A stretch of DNA of 7,747 nt from DHVE2 group archaeon (GCA_015520975.1 WAOZ01000017.1:1-7747); one strand, 5' to 3'; counted from the stretch's first letter, positions 1 to 5,731 are shown. Program-made: numbers and translations. The notes: generated by a model not told the origin, from the sequence alone.

Positions 1-53
1 GTGTGAAGTCCTTTTAAATGTTTTTATTCGAGCAAAATTAAAATTTTTTGCAA

Positions 54-75
54 TGTTCAACATCTGTTCAACATC
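54..75 (+). repeat. Tandem 11-bp repeat, candidate operator
   Basis: TGTTCAACATC occurs twice head to tail (54-64 and 65-75) with no mismatch and no gap. Each copy contains TGTTCAACA, a dyad (TGTT-N-AACA) apart from its centre base. The second copy abuts the TATA box at 76-83, so the pair covers the BRE and the DNA just upstream of it. The 11-bp period is close to one helical turn, which would place two bound proteins on the same DNA face. Role as a regulator site is inference from position and symmetry; the repeat itself is seen directly. Confidence 0.6.
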
Positions 76-83
76 TTTATATA
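76..83 (+). promoter_or_regulatory. TATA box for the two-gene unit at 105-592
   Basis: TTTATATA is centred about 25 nt before the ATG at 105, the spacing expected between an archaeal TATA box and the transcription start. The transcript therefore probably begins at or next to the start codon (leaderless). This also argues against the longer reading from the TTG at 48, whose first codons would lie inside the promoter. Confidence 0.7.
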
Positions 84-104
84 AACATAAGCCCATTCCC
101 CAAT

Positions 105-350
105 ATGGGAGTTGAGGATTTGTTTGATTCTGTGGAGGAGCAGATACTGGATTTGCTTGCAAGAATCGATGACGGGGACGAGAATGCGCTGGAAGAACTC
201 AAAAAGGTAAAACGCTATTTTGAAGAACTGAACGATCTTCTATCGATAATATCCGAGGCGGACACCATCGAAACGGTAAGCAAAAAATTCGATAAGTTGA
301 GCGAGAAATTCGATGAATTTCTTGAGGAAATTGTGAAGGTGGTGGGATGA
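105..350 (+). CDS. Small acidic helical protein of unknown function
   Basis: Encodes 81 residues that I do not recognise. It is rich in Glu, Asp, Leu and Lys and looks almost wholly alpha-helical, with heptad-like spacing of hydrophobic residues in the first 20 residues and again in the C-terminal third (KKFDKLSEKFDEFLEE), so a small helical bundle or coiled coil is plausible. There is no Cys, no membrane segment and no signal peptide. The ATG at 105 is chosen because it lies about 25 nt after a good TATA box; the same frame is open back to a TTG at 48, but that extension would be read from promoter DNA. It overlaps the next gene by four bases (ATGA), so the two are probably co-transcribed and translationally coupled and may act together. 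Existence as a gene is well supported by promoter, codon use and coupling; function is unknown. Confidence 0.8.
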   Translation: MGVEDLFDSVEEQILDLLARIDDGDENALEELKKVKRYFEELNDLLSIISEADTIETVSKKFDKLSEKFDEFLEEIVKVVG

Positions 351-592
351 CTACGATAAGAGAGTCAATTAAAATGGGAGAGGTGATCTCCTTTGTGAGA
401 AGCGTGGACGATGCCGAAATAGAGTTGTTCTACGATGATGCGGAGAATGTGTGGTATCTGGCAACATCAGATCGCAGGGAGTACATAATGATCGGCGCAG
501 ACGAAGATCTGGATGAACTTTACAATTTTCTGAAGCACATCGTTGAGAATATCCCGTGGGAGGATGACTGGAAGCCAGAAACTGGTGAATAG
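347..592 (+). CDS. Small acidic protein of unknown function, coupled to the gene before it
   Basis: Encodes 81 residues with no family I can name. The composition is strongly acidic, with an Asp/Glu-rich C-terminus (WEDDW then PETGE). The middle (about residues 24-50) alternates hydrophobic and polar residues as in beta strands (IELFYDD, VWYLATS, YIMIGA) and is followed by an amphipathic helix (LDELYNFLKHIVE), so a small alpha/beta fold is likely. There is no signal peptide, membrane segment or metal-binding Cys/His cluster. The start codon overlaps the upstream stop as ATGA, with a G-rich stretch (GGTGGTGGG) just before it that could pair weakly with 16S rRNA. The stop codon is 2 bp from the stop of the convergent flavoprotein gene. 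The tight pairing suggests the two small proteins share a function or bind each other; that is inference. Confidence 0.8.
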   Translation: MTTIRESIKMGEVISFVRSVDDAEIELFYDDAENVWYLATSDRREYIMIGADEDLDELYNFLKHIVENIPWEDDWKPETGE

Positions 593-594
593 AT

Positions 595-1872
595 CTATAT
601 CTCGTATTTTTCTATTTTCAATCTTCGCATAGCATTTTCAGCCGCGATTTTTAGAGCGTCGTAAAGCTGCGAACAGGCGGGACAGTATGCATGCTCCATA
701 AATGCCAGATCCCAGAGATATCCTCCTTTTCTCATTATCGCCGAAACTACATCTATCTTATGTGCTGCTCTGTAACCCACTGCCTGCGCACCCGTGATTT
801 TTCCAGAGGTATCTGCGAAAATCTTTAGTGTTATGGAGTGCCGTGAGTAAGGTGTTATTGTGGCTCGTCCTCTCCCAGAAATTGCGCCCTTTGTTCCTAC
901 GGATGCGATTTCAAACTCGCCTATCGCGGATACGAACGCCGCTGTGTGGCCGGTGTATATGGCATCACCACCTGCTGCGTTTATACCTGCAACTGCACCC
1001 TGTCTGGCGGCAACAGTGGCCAGCTGAACCGTGCCATAGGGAGTTATAACACAATCACCCGCTGCGAATATGTCTTTTACGGAGGTTTGCATCTTCTCAT
1101 CCACGACTATGAATCCTTTATCCGTTTTGACTTTATCTTGGAGTATGCCCGTGGTGGGCTTCACTCCAGCGCTTACTATTACCATATCAAAATCGAAATG
1201 CTCGCCGTTTATTATTGCACCATCAACTTTTTCCTTGCCTGTAATCTCTTCAACTCTGGCGCTGCACATACATTTTATTCCCTCTTCCTTGAGATGCTCT
1301 TCAACAATTTTCGCCATATCCCTATCCAGCGATTTTGGAAACGGATGTTCCAGCATCTCTGCAACTGTCACCTCTAACCCTCTTTTTTTCAGCGCGTATG
1401 CCATTTCAATGCCGATGGCGCCGGCACCGATTATCAACGCAGAGCGGGACTGGTTTGCATAAATCAGAATATTTTCCGCATCTTCCACAACGCGCACCGT
1501 GAAAACACCTTTCTTATCGGCACCTTTGATGGGCGGCACAAAAGGTTTTGCCCCACCGGCGAATATGAGTTTATCGTATTCAATCTCGTTGACCTCTCCA
1601 TTTTCCAGATTTTTGTATATCACTCTTTTGTTCTGACTGTCGATTTCGGTTGCCTCGTGGTTCAGAAGCACATTTATCATTTTTGTTTTTGGAAATGGAT
1701 GGATTATGTGTTTGATATCAACGGCACCTTCCACCACGAGCGGAATGGAGCAGGGGGAATAAGTCTCATAACCTCTCTTTTCTATGATGGTGATTTCCTC
1801 GTTTCTGTTCGTTCTTGTTGCCCATTTTGCAGCGTATATACCTGCGGTGCCCAATCCAATTATTACGAGCAT
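595..1872 (-). CDS. FAD/NAD(P)-dependent disulfide reductase, CoA-disulfide reductase/NADH oxidase-like
   Basis: A 425-residue flavoprotein of the pyridine nucleotide-disulfide oxidoreductase superfamily. It has an N-terminal FAD Rossmann motif (GLGTAG, 6-11, with Glu31 ending strand 2), a single redox cysteine (Cys41 in YSPCSIP), an NAD(P)H-binding motif (GAGAIG, 149-154, with Glu172 at the end of the following strand, which usually favours NADH), the second FAD motif (FAAGDC, 269-274), and a C-terminal dimerisation domain from about 310. One active-site Cys, rather than a CxxxxC pair, places it with CoA-disulfide reductases, NADH oxidases/peroxidases and persulfide/polysulfide reductases. 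Likely cytoplasmic, using NAD(P)H to reduce a disulfide, polysulfide, peroxide or O2; the substrate cannot be read from sequence. Unusually, the C-terminal domain carries CPAC (397-400) where relatives have Y-x-P-P-[FY]-S. The ATG at 1872 is chosen because the FAD motif begins at once; 41 further in-frame codons upstream look non-coding and cross the promoter. Confidence 0.9.
   Translation of the reverse strand: MLVIIGLGTAGIYAAKWATRTNRNEEITIIEKRGYETYSPCSIPLVVEGAVDIKHIIHPFPKTKMINVLLNHEATEIDSQNKRVIYKNLENGEVNEIEYDKLIFAGGAKPFVPPIKGADKKGVFTVRVVEDAENILIYANQSRSALIIGAGAIGIEMAYALKKRGLEVTVAEMLEHPFPKSLDRDMAKIVEEHLKEEGIKCMCSARVEEITGKEKVDGAIINGEHFDFDMVIVSAGVKPTTGILQDKVKTDKGFIVVDEKMQTSVKDIFAAGDCVITPYGTVQLATVAARQGAVAGINAAGGDAIYTGHTAAFVSAIGEFEIASVGTKGAISGRGRATITPYSRHSITLKIFADTSGKITGAQAVGYRAAHKIDVVSAIMRKGGYLWDLAFMEHAYCPACSQLYDALKIAAENAMRRLKIEKYEI
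605..618 (+). terminator. T-rich terminator candidate after the small-protein unit
   Basis: TATTTTTCTATTTT begins 12 nt after the stop codon at 592. Archaeal intrinsic termination uses U-rich tracts without needing a hairpin, so this could end the plus-strand transcript. It lies inside the 3' end of the convergent flavoprotein gene. Confidence 0.4.
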
Positions 1873-1895
1873 ACGAACCGCATGATGTTTACGAG

Positions 1896-1904
1896 CATAA
1901 TCTT
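1896..1904 (-). promoter_or_regulatory. Weak TATA-like element for the flavoprotein gene
   Basis: On the minus strand AAGATTATG, preceded by a purine-rich BRE-like CCGAAA, is centred about 28 nt before the ATG at 1872. The match to a TATA box is imperfect, so the call rests mainly on position within the 84-bp divergent spacer. Confidence 0.35.
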
Positions 1905-1940
1905 TTCGGGGGGTTGTGTGATATCCAAAAAGGGAAGTTG

Positions 1941-1947
1941 TAAATAT
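1941..1947 (+). promoter_or_regulatory. TATA box for the TraB-family gene; bears on its start codon
   Basis: TAAATAT lies only about 13 nt before the ATG at 1957 but about 25 nt before the in-frame GTG at 1969. If this is the TATA box, transcription would begin near 1969, and the protein would start at that GTG on a leaderless message. Confidence 0.45.
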
Positions 1948-1956
1948 CACCTGAGC

Positions 1957-2649
1957 ATGGGGGCTAATGTGATAATCCTCGTTGGTGTGGCCCATGTCAT
2001 AAATATTCGCTCACAGATTGAAAGATTGATAATGCACGAAAATCCGGAGGTTGTGGCGGTTGAGCTGGATTACGGGCGCTTTGTGGCTCTGCAGCAGAAA
2101 GATAGAGATAACGAAGTGCAGCATATGCCGTATATATATCGAAAAATGGCGGAGATGCAGCAAGATCTCGCAAAGATGCTTGGTACCGAGGTGGGTGATG
2201 AGATGCTCACCGCGGTTCGCACCGCAACCGCGCTGGGGAAAAAGGTTGCGTTCATCGATATGGAGTCGGTCACAATAATGAGGGAAATAAAAAGAAATAT
2301 GAGTCTATGGGAAAAAATCAAATTGACATTTTCTTTCCTTCTCGTCCCATTCGTCGGGAAAAGGGCTGGTAAGAAAGAGATAGAAGATGTCATAAATCGT
2401 GAAGAGTACTACATTTCCGAATTGAGAAAGAGATATCCTGGGCTGGCAAAGGCGCTTTTCGACAGAAGGGAAGAGTATATGGCGGCGCGTTTGAAAGAAC
2501 TCAGCGAAAAATATGGTACGGTTATGGCTTTCGTTGGTGATGGTCATGTTGACGGATTAAAAAGAAGGCTCAAAGATGTTAAAACTATCAGACTCCGCGA
2601 TATGCTGGGGCATACGGTGAGTTATTCCATAGAGATAGCCGTAAAATAA
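1957..2649 (+). CDS. TraB/PrgY/TIKI-family protein, short form without a C-terminal membrane domain
   Basis: A 230-residue protein with the TraB-family hallmarks: GVAHV (10-14, first GxxH), VAVELD (33-38), FIDME (99-103), an Arg/Glu-rich helix around LFDRREEYMAARL (167-179), and VGDGHVDG (193-200, second GxxH). Related TIKI proteins are metal-dependent proteases that use two GxxH motifs and an Arg/Glu helix, so a membrane-free metalloprotease or hydrolase role is possible; the enterococcal namesake is tied to pheromone shutdown, but archaeal members are mostly uncharacterised. Archaeal TraB proteins I know of are usually near 400 residues, with hydrophobic helices after the second GxxH. Here the chain stops about 30 residues past it, and the only clearly hydrophobic stretch is at 123-134. 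The ATG at 1957 and the GTG at 1969 are both possible starts; the promoter favours the latter. The gene ends 3 bp from the convergent radical SAM gene. Confidence 0.85.
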   Translation: MGANVIILVGVAHVINIRSQIERLIMHENPEVVAVELDYGRFVALQQKDRDNEVQHMPYIYRKMAEMQQDLAKMLGTEVGDEMLTAVRTATALGKKVAFIDMESVTIMREIKRNMSLWEKIKLTFSFLLVPFVGKRAGKKEIEDVINREEYYISELRKRYPGLAKALFDRREEYMAARLKELSEKYGTVMAFVGDGHVDGLKRRLKDVKTIRLRDMLGHTVSYSIEIAVK

Positions 2650-2652
2650 CGC

Positions 2653-4233
2653 TCATCTGCACATCTTATCCCAGTCCACATACTCGGGATCGCAGGTCTG
2701 TGATTTTCTGAATTTTTTTCCTTTATGGCTTCCCGGTTCGCTTATATAATTTCTTTTTCGCGCCTGCCATTCGATTATGTCTATGAAGGATCTGTATATG
2801 GGCATCAAAAGCGGTCCGTACCATCTGTCTTCGAAATATCTTTTCAGAATATTCTTTCCCTGCCTGATTCCATGCGTCAGGCATCTTTTAAGCAGTTCAA
2901 TATGCACATCGCTGAGATTGTATGCTTCGAACCACTTCTCATTGTTCAGCAATCCCATGGGAACGAAAAACATGGGCATTATGATGGCTTTGAAATCCCA
3001 CAGCTCATCGACGAGTTCCAAAGTTTTTATAACATCCTCCTCTCTTTCTTCAGGAAGTCCTGCGATGAGTGTCATAGCAGGTTGCATACCAACATCTTCC
3101 ATGATTCCCGCGGCCTCAATCACGAGTTCGGGCCACTCCTCGGTGTCAAATGGTTTTGCTTTCTGGGGCATAATTATTTTAGCAAGTCTGGGCGAGCCTG
3201 TTTCCACACCAATCTCTGCACCCCACCATGACTGGTTGTCATCGAGTATTATTTCGGCAAGTTTATCCATAAGTTTAGTATCTCTCTGTCCCTTTACTAT
3301 GGCCGCTATGCTGGCATGGGCCCATACAATTCTGCGGTAATGCTTTTTGAAAAGTTTGTGGAGTTTTATAAGTTTCTCCTCGTTGGGAATGATATAACTC
3401 GGTCTGCCTGCACCATAAAGCAGCACATCTTCGCTGTGTATTATCCCGTCTCTCACTCCGTGCTTAACATTAACAAGGATTTCTCTCTCTATCTTCTCAT
3501 ATGGATAATATCTGAGCGGCCTGAGCGTAACAGAGCAGAACTTGCAACCGCGGGGGCAGCCTCGCATCACCTCCACGATGCCGTTCACGCTTGGCAGCTT
3601 TATATCGGAAATCTCATCCACCGACGGTGAATTTGAGGGTTTCACAGTGTAAAATTCAGGCAGTTTCTCGCCTTTCAGCGCCATATTCACAAGTTCACCA
3701 ACGACTCTTTCTCCCTCTCCTTCCACGACGCAGTCTATTCCCCATTTCTTCATTTTATCGCGACGATATTTCCAGTGCCACGCAGCGGGACCTCCGGCTA
3801 TTATCTTCACACCTCTCTTTTTCATTTCGCGAATGGCAGGAGATTCCATCAATCTCGCGAAGGAGCGTGCGTTCACGGTCTCTCTTTTGAATATTGATGC
3901 GAAGGTGCTTGATGGGGGACCGAATCCAAAATAATCGTGATGCGATAAAAGCAAAACTTTTGCTGTTTTGGCGTGTTTGTGAAGATGATCGGGATCTATT
4001 ATGGCGGCATCAAATCCATCGTCTATGAGTTTCGCCTCTATTTTCCTTAATCCGTAAGGTGCCTCTAACGGTCTTCCGTCTTTATCAATGACTTTCATTT
4101 TCGGTGCGAAGAGGAATAACCAGAACTTCTCCGGGACGAGCATCACGGGTCCCGTCGTTCCGAATCCGAGAAATTCTTTGTGGTGATGATTGGACATCAT
4201 CGTACGATCAGTCGTCAGTACAACTTCCACCAT
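2653..4233 (-). CDS. B12-binding-type radical SAM protein of unknown substrate
   Basis: A 526-residue iron-sulfur enzyme. Residues 1 to about 200 resemble the N-terminal Rossmann-like domain of cobalamin-binding radical SAM proteins (LLLSHHDYFGFG at 94-105, IIAGGPAAW at 144-152, CVVEGEGE at 168-175). The canonical DxHxxG cobalamin ligand motif is not obvious, so B12 binding is uncertain. The radical SAM core follows: CPRGCKFC with C226, C230 and C233 (CX3CX2C) ligating the 4Fe-4S cluster, then GVETGS (342-347) and LIAGLPEE (389-396), both typical of the family. The N-terminus has a His triplet in MMSNHHHKEF (12-21). The C-terminal tail (about 490-526) is basic and has two further Cys (514, 525). 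Such archaeal proteins are widespread but mostly without known reaction. The ATG at 4233 is chosen over a TTG at 4302 because it has a Shine-Dalgarno-like GGGGTG six bases upstream and lies after the TATA box. The gene appears to be a single unit. Confidence 0.88.
   Translation of the reverse strand: MVEVVLTTDRTMMSNHHHKEFLGFGTTGPVMLVPEKFWLFLFAPKMKVIDKDGRPLEAPYGLRKIEAKLIDDGFDAAIIDPDHLHKHAKTAKVLLLSHHDYFGFGPPSSTFASIFKRETVNARSFARLMESPAIREMKKRGVKIIAGGPAAWHWKYRRDKMKKWGIDCVVEGEGERVVGELVNMALKGEKLPEFYTVKPSNSPSVDEISDIKLPSVNGIVEVMRGCPRGCKFCSVTLRPLRYYPYEKIEREILVNVKHGVRDGIIHSEDVLLYGAGRPSYIIPNEEKLIKLHKLFKKHYRRIVWAHASIAAIVKGQRDTKLMDKLAEIILDDNQSWWGAEIGVETGSPRLAKIIMPQKAKPFDTEEWPELVIEAAGIMEDVGMQPAMTLIAGLPEEREEDVIKTLELVDELWDFKAIIMPMFFVPMGLLNNEKWFEAYNLSDVHIELLKRCLTHGIRQGKNILKRYFEDRWYGPLLMPIYRSFIDIIEWQARKRNYISEPGSHKGKKFRKSQTCDPEYVDWDKMCR
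2713..2719 (+). terminator. T7 tract, terminator candidate for the TraB-family gene
   Basis: Seven consecutive T lie 64 nt past the TraB-family stop, in the antisense 3' part of the radical SAM gene. A U-rich stretch could end the plus-strand transcript; there is no hairpin. Confidence 0.3.
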
Positions 4234-4239
4234 TTGAGG

Positions 4240-4245
4240 CACCCC
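4240..4245 (-). promoter_or_regulatory. Shine-Dalgarno-like site of the radical SAM gene
   Basis: Minus-strand GGGGTG, six bases before the ATG at 4233, resembles the archaeal GGAGGTG consensus. It fixes the start at 4233 and makes this one of the few genes here that appears to have a leader. It forms part of a small inverted repeat (4242-4255). Confidence 0.5.
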
Positions 4246-4267
4246 TAAAGAGGGGAGAGGCTCAAAA

Positions 4268-4280
4268 CTTATAAATATTT
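4268..4280. promoter_or_regulatory. Shared, possibly bidirectional TATA element between the radical SAM gene and rlmH
   Basis: CTTATAAATATTT reads as TTATAAATA on the plus strand and as AAATATTTATAAG on the minus strand. Its centre is about 29 nt before the rlmH ATG at 4302, and about 26 nt before a likely minus-strand start near 4247 that leaves a short leader to the ATG at 4233. A-rich BRE-like bases flank it on both sides (CAAAAC on plus, CGAAAT on minus). I see no other TATA-like box in the 68-bp spacer. Confidence 0.6.
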
Positions 4281-4301
4281 CGTGAATGATAGCATGCTCC
4301 A

Positions 4302-4697
4302 ATGCTTCCTGTTAAGATTGAAATCTGCAATTTCGGGAAAATTCAAAGAGAGTACAGACAGATTGTGAATGAATATGAGATACGCATATCGAACATGGCA
4401 AGGTTCAGGCTCAGAGATGGCACAAAACTTCCGCAAGATGCTATTCTTCTCGATCCGCGGGGAGTGGAGATGAACTCTGAAGAATTTTACAGATTGATTT
4501 ATGAATATTCCAAGGATGGCAGAAAAATAGTTTTCGCAGTCGGGCCGCCGGAGGGATTCACCGATGAGGATAGAGAAGGGCATATGCTTCTATCTCTTTC
4601 AAAATTGACACTGCGCCACGAACTGGCGTATCTGGTGCTTCTTGAACAGATATACCGTGCGTTGCTGAAAATGAAAGGTACAGAGTACGAGAAATGA
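4302..4697 (+). CDS. rlmH: RlmH-family 23S rRNA methyltransferase (SPOUT class)
   Basis: A 131-residue SPOUT-class methyltransferase. Bacterial RlmH uses S-adenosylmethionine to methylate N3 of pseudouridine 1915 in helix 69 of 23S rRNA, late in ribosome assembly. The match rests on LDPRG (50-54; LDIPG in E. coli), VGPPEGF (80-86; IGGPEGL, part of the trefoil-knot cofactor site), and SLSKLTLRHELAYLVLLEQ (98-116; cf. SLSALTLPHPLVRVLVAES) followed by IYRAL. It is about 24 residues shorter than the 155-residue E. coli enzyme. Its tail ends GTEYEK where bacterial enzymes end with a PYH(R/K) motif, so the Tyr is kept but the following His is not. The start is supported by a TATA box about 29 nt upstream, implying a nearly leaderless message. 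The gene is a single unit, divergent from the radical SAM gene. That the archaeal target is the equivalent H69 base is inference. Confidence 0.88.
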   Translation: MLPVKIEICNFGKIQREYRQIVNEYEIRISNMARFRLRDGTKLPQDAILLDPRGVEMNSEEFYRLIYEYSKDGRKIVFAVGPPEGFTDEDREGHMLLSLSKLTLRHELAYLVLLEQIYRALLKMKGTEYEK

Positions 4698-4722
4698 ATT
4701 GAGTTCGTGCGTATTTGCAAAG

Positions 4723-4728
4723 TTTTTT
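4723..4728 (+). terminator. T6 tract after rlmH
   Basis: Six T lie 26 nt past the rlmH stop and about 16 nt before the rfcS TATA box, a plausible U-tract terminator separating the two co-directional genes. No clear hairpin precedes it. Confidence 0.4.
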
Positions 4729-4743
4729 GGAGTCAGGGCAAAA

Positions 4744-4750
4744 TTATTTA
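4744..4750 (+). promoter_or_regulatory. TATA box of rfcS
   Basis: TTATTTA, preceded by BRE-like GGCAAAA, is centred about 28 nt before the ATG at 4775. It shows that rfcS has its own promoter and is made from a leaderless or nearly leaderless message. It argues against the longer in-frame reading from 4715. Confidence 0.6.
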
Positions 4751-4774
4751 ATCATATGTGGCATACAGCATTTT

Positions 4775-5731
4775 ATGGAAGATGTTTGGGTTGAAAAATA
4801 CCGTCCAAGAAACCTTGATGAAGTGGTGGGGCAGAAGGAGATAGTTGAACGGTTGAAATCGTATGTGAAGGCCAGAACCATGCCGCATCTTTTATTTGCG
4901 GGTCCTGCGGGCACCGGTAAGACGACATGTGCAATTGCTCTGGCTCGCGAATTGTTCGGGGAAAACTGGAGAGCAAGCTTCCATGAACTGAACGCCAGCG
5001 ATGAAAGGGGAATCAACATAGTGCGAACCAAGATAAAAGAGTATGCGAGAACCGCCGCACCAAACGATGTTGGGTTCAAAATAATATTTCTGGATGAGGC
5101 TGATGCACTCACTCCAGATGCGCAGGCTGCGCTGAGAAGAACGATGGAGATGTATTCTCGCACCTGCAGATTCATACTTTCGTGCAACTTCTCTTCAAAG
5201 ATAATTGAACCCATTCAGTCCAGATGCGCTGTGTTCAGGTTCAGGCCGCTGGATGAGGAAGATATGAAAGCGCGATTGAGGTATATAGCGGAGCAGGAAG
5301 GGAAAACACTGACAGAAGAGGCGCTGGATGCCATCGTTTACATAGCGAGCGGGGATATGCGCAAAGCCATAAACATACTGCAGATGTCTGCAGCCATATC
5401 CGATAAGATTGACGAGAATGTTGTTTATAAAGCCACGGGCATTGCGAAGCGAGAGGATATAGAGAATCTTGTGAAAGAAGCGCTATCCGGCAATTTTCTG
5501 AAAGCGAGGGAGATGCTGCACAAAATGTTCGTGGAACTGGGATTGTCGGGGGAGGATGTTATCAAACAGATCCATCGGGTGATTTACGAGTTGCCCATTG
5601 ATGACCGGCTGCGCGTTGAATTGCTGGATAGAACTGGAGAAATAGAGTTCAGGATGGTTGAAGGTGCCAATGAGAGAATACAGCTCGATGCTTTGCTCGC
5701 TTACTTCACGCTTGCTGGAACGAAGAGATAA
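4775..5731 (+). CDS. rfcS: Replication factor C small subunit (sliding-clamp loader)
   Basis: A 318-residue AAA+ ATPase. With the large subunit (RfcL, not in this window) it forms the archaeal clamp loader that opens PCNA and loads it on primer-template junctions using ATP. The RFC-specific N-terminus WVEKYRP (5-11) is followed by Walker A GPAGTGKT (43-50), Walker B IIFLDEAD (103-110), sensor 1 around SCN (136-138), the arginine-finger SRC box (149-151), and sensor 2 in GDMRKAIN (about 213-220). A C-terminal helical collar domain follows from about 230. Length matches ordinary archaeal small subunits. Many archaeal rfcS genes carry an intein near Walker A; this one does not. The ATG at 4775 is favoured by the conserved N-terminus and the TATA box. 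The last 26 bp overlap the 3' end of the convergent phosphohexomutase gene, so the two messages are antisense there. Confidence 0.97.
   Translation: MEDVWVEKYRPRNLDEVVGQKEIVERLKSYVKARTMPHLLFAGPAGTGKTTCAIALARELFGENWRASFHELNASDERGINIVRTKIKEYARTAAPNDVGFKIIFLDEADALTPDAQAALRRTMEMYSRTCRFILSCNFSSKIIEPIQSRCAVFRFRPLDEEDMKARLRYIAEQEGKTLTEEALDAIVYIASGDMRKAINILQMSAAISDKIDENVVYKATGIAKREDIENLVKEALSGNFLKAREMLHKMFVELGLSGEDVIKQIHRVIYELPIDDRLRVELLDRTGEIEFRMVEGANERIQLDALLAYFTLAGTKR

Noticed and set aside
48..104. N-terminal extension of the first small protein from a TTG codon
   Set aside because: It would be translated from the tandem repeat and TATA box; the ATG at 105 has the correct promoter spacing.
946..1377. 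Plus-strand open frames within the flavoprotein gene, up to 143 codons
   Set aside because: They lie wholly antisense to a gene with strong family motifs, and their translations are Cys/Tyr/Phe-rich without any motif.
1657..1956. 100-residue N-terminal extension of the TraB-family protein
   Set aside because: It is antisense to the flavoprotein's FAD-binding region, and the family begins at the GVAHV strand.
1957..2649. Plasmid conjugation or pheromone system suggested by the TraB name
   Set aside because: The family is widespread on chromosomes, and there is no plasmid, conjugation or pheromone gene nearby.
2725..3890. Overlapping plus-strand frames within the radical SAM gene
   Set aside because: They are shadows of a well-supported minus-strand gene, with Ser/His-rich low-complexity translations.
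4775..5100. Intein in rfcS
   Set aside because: The sequence runs uninterrupted through Walker A and Walker B; no intein splice motifs or insertion are present.
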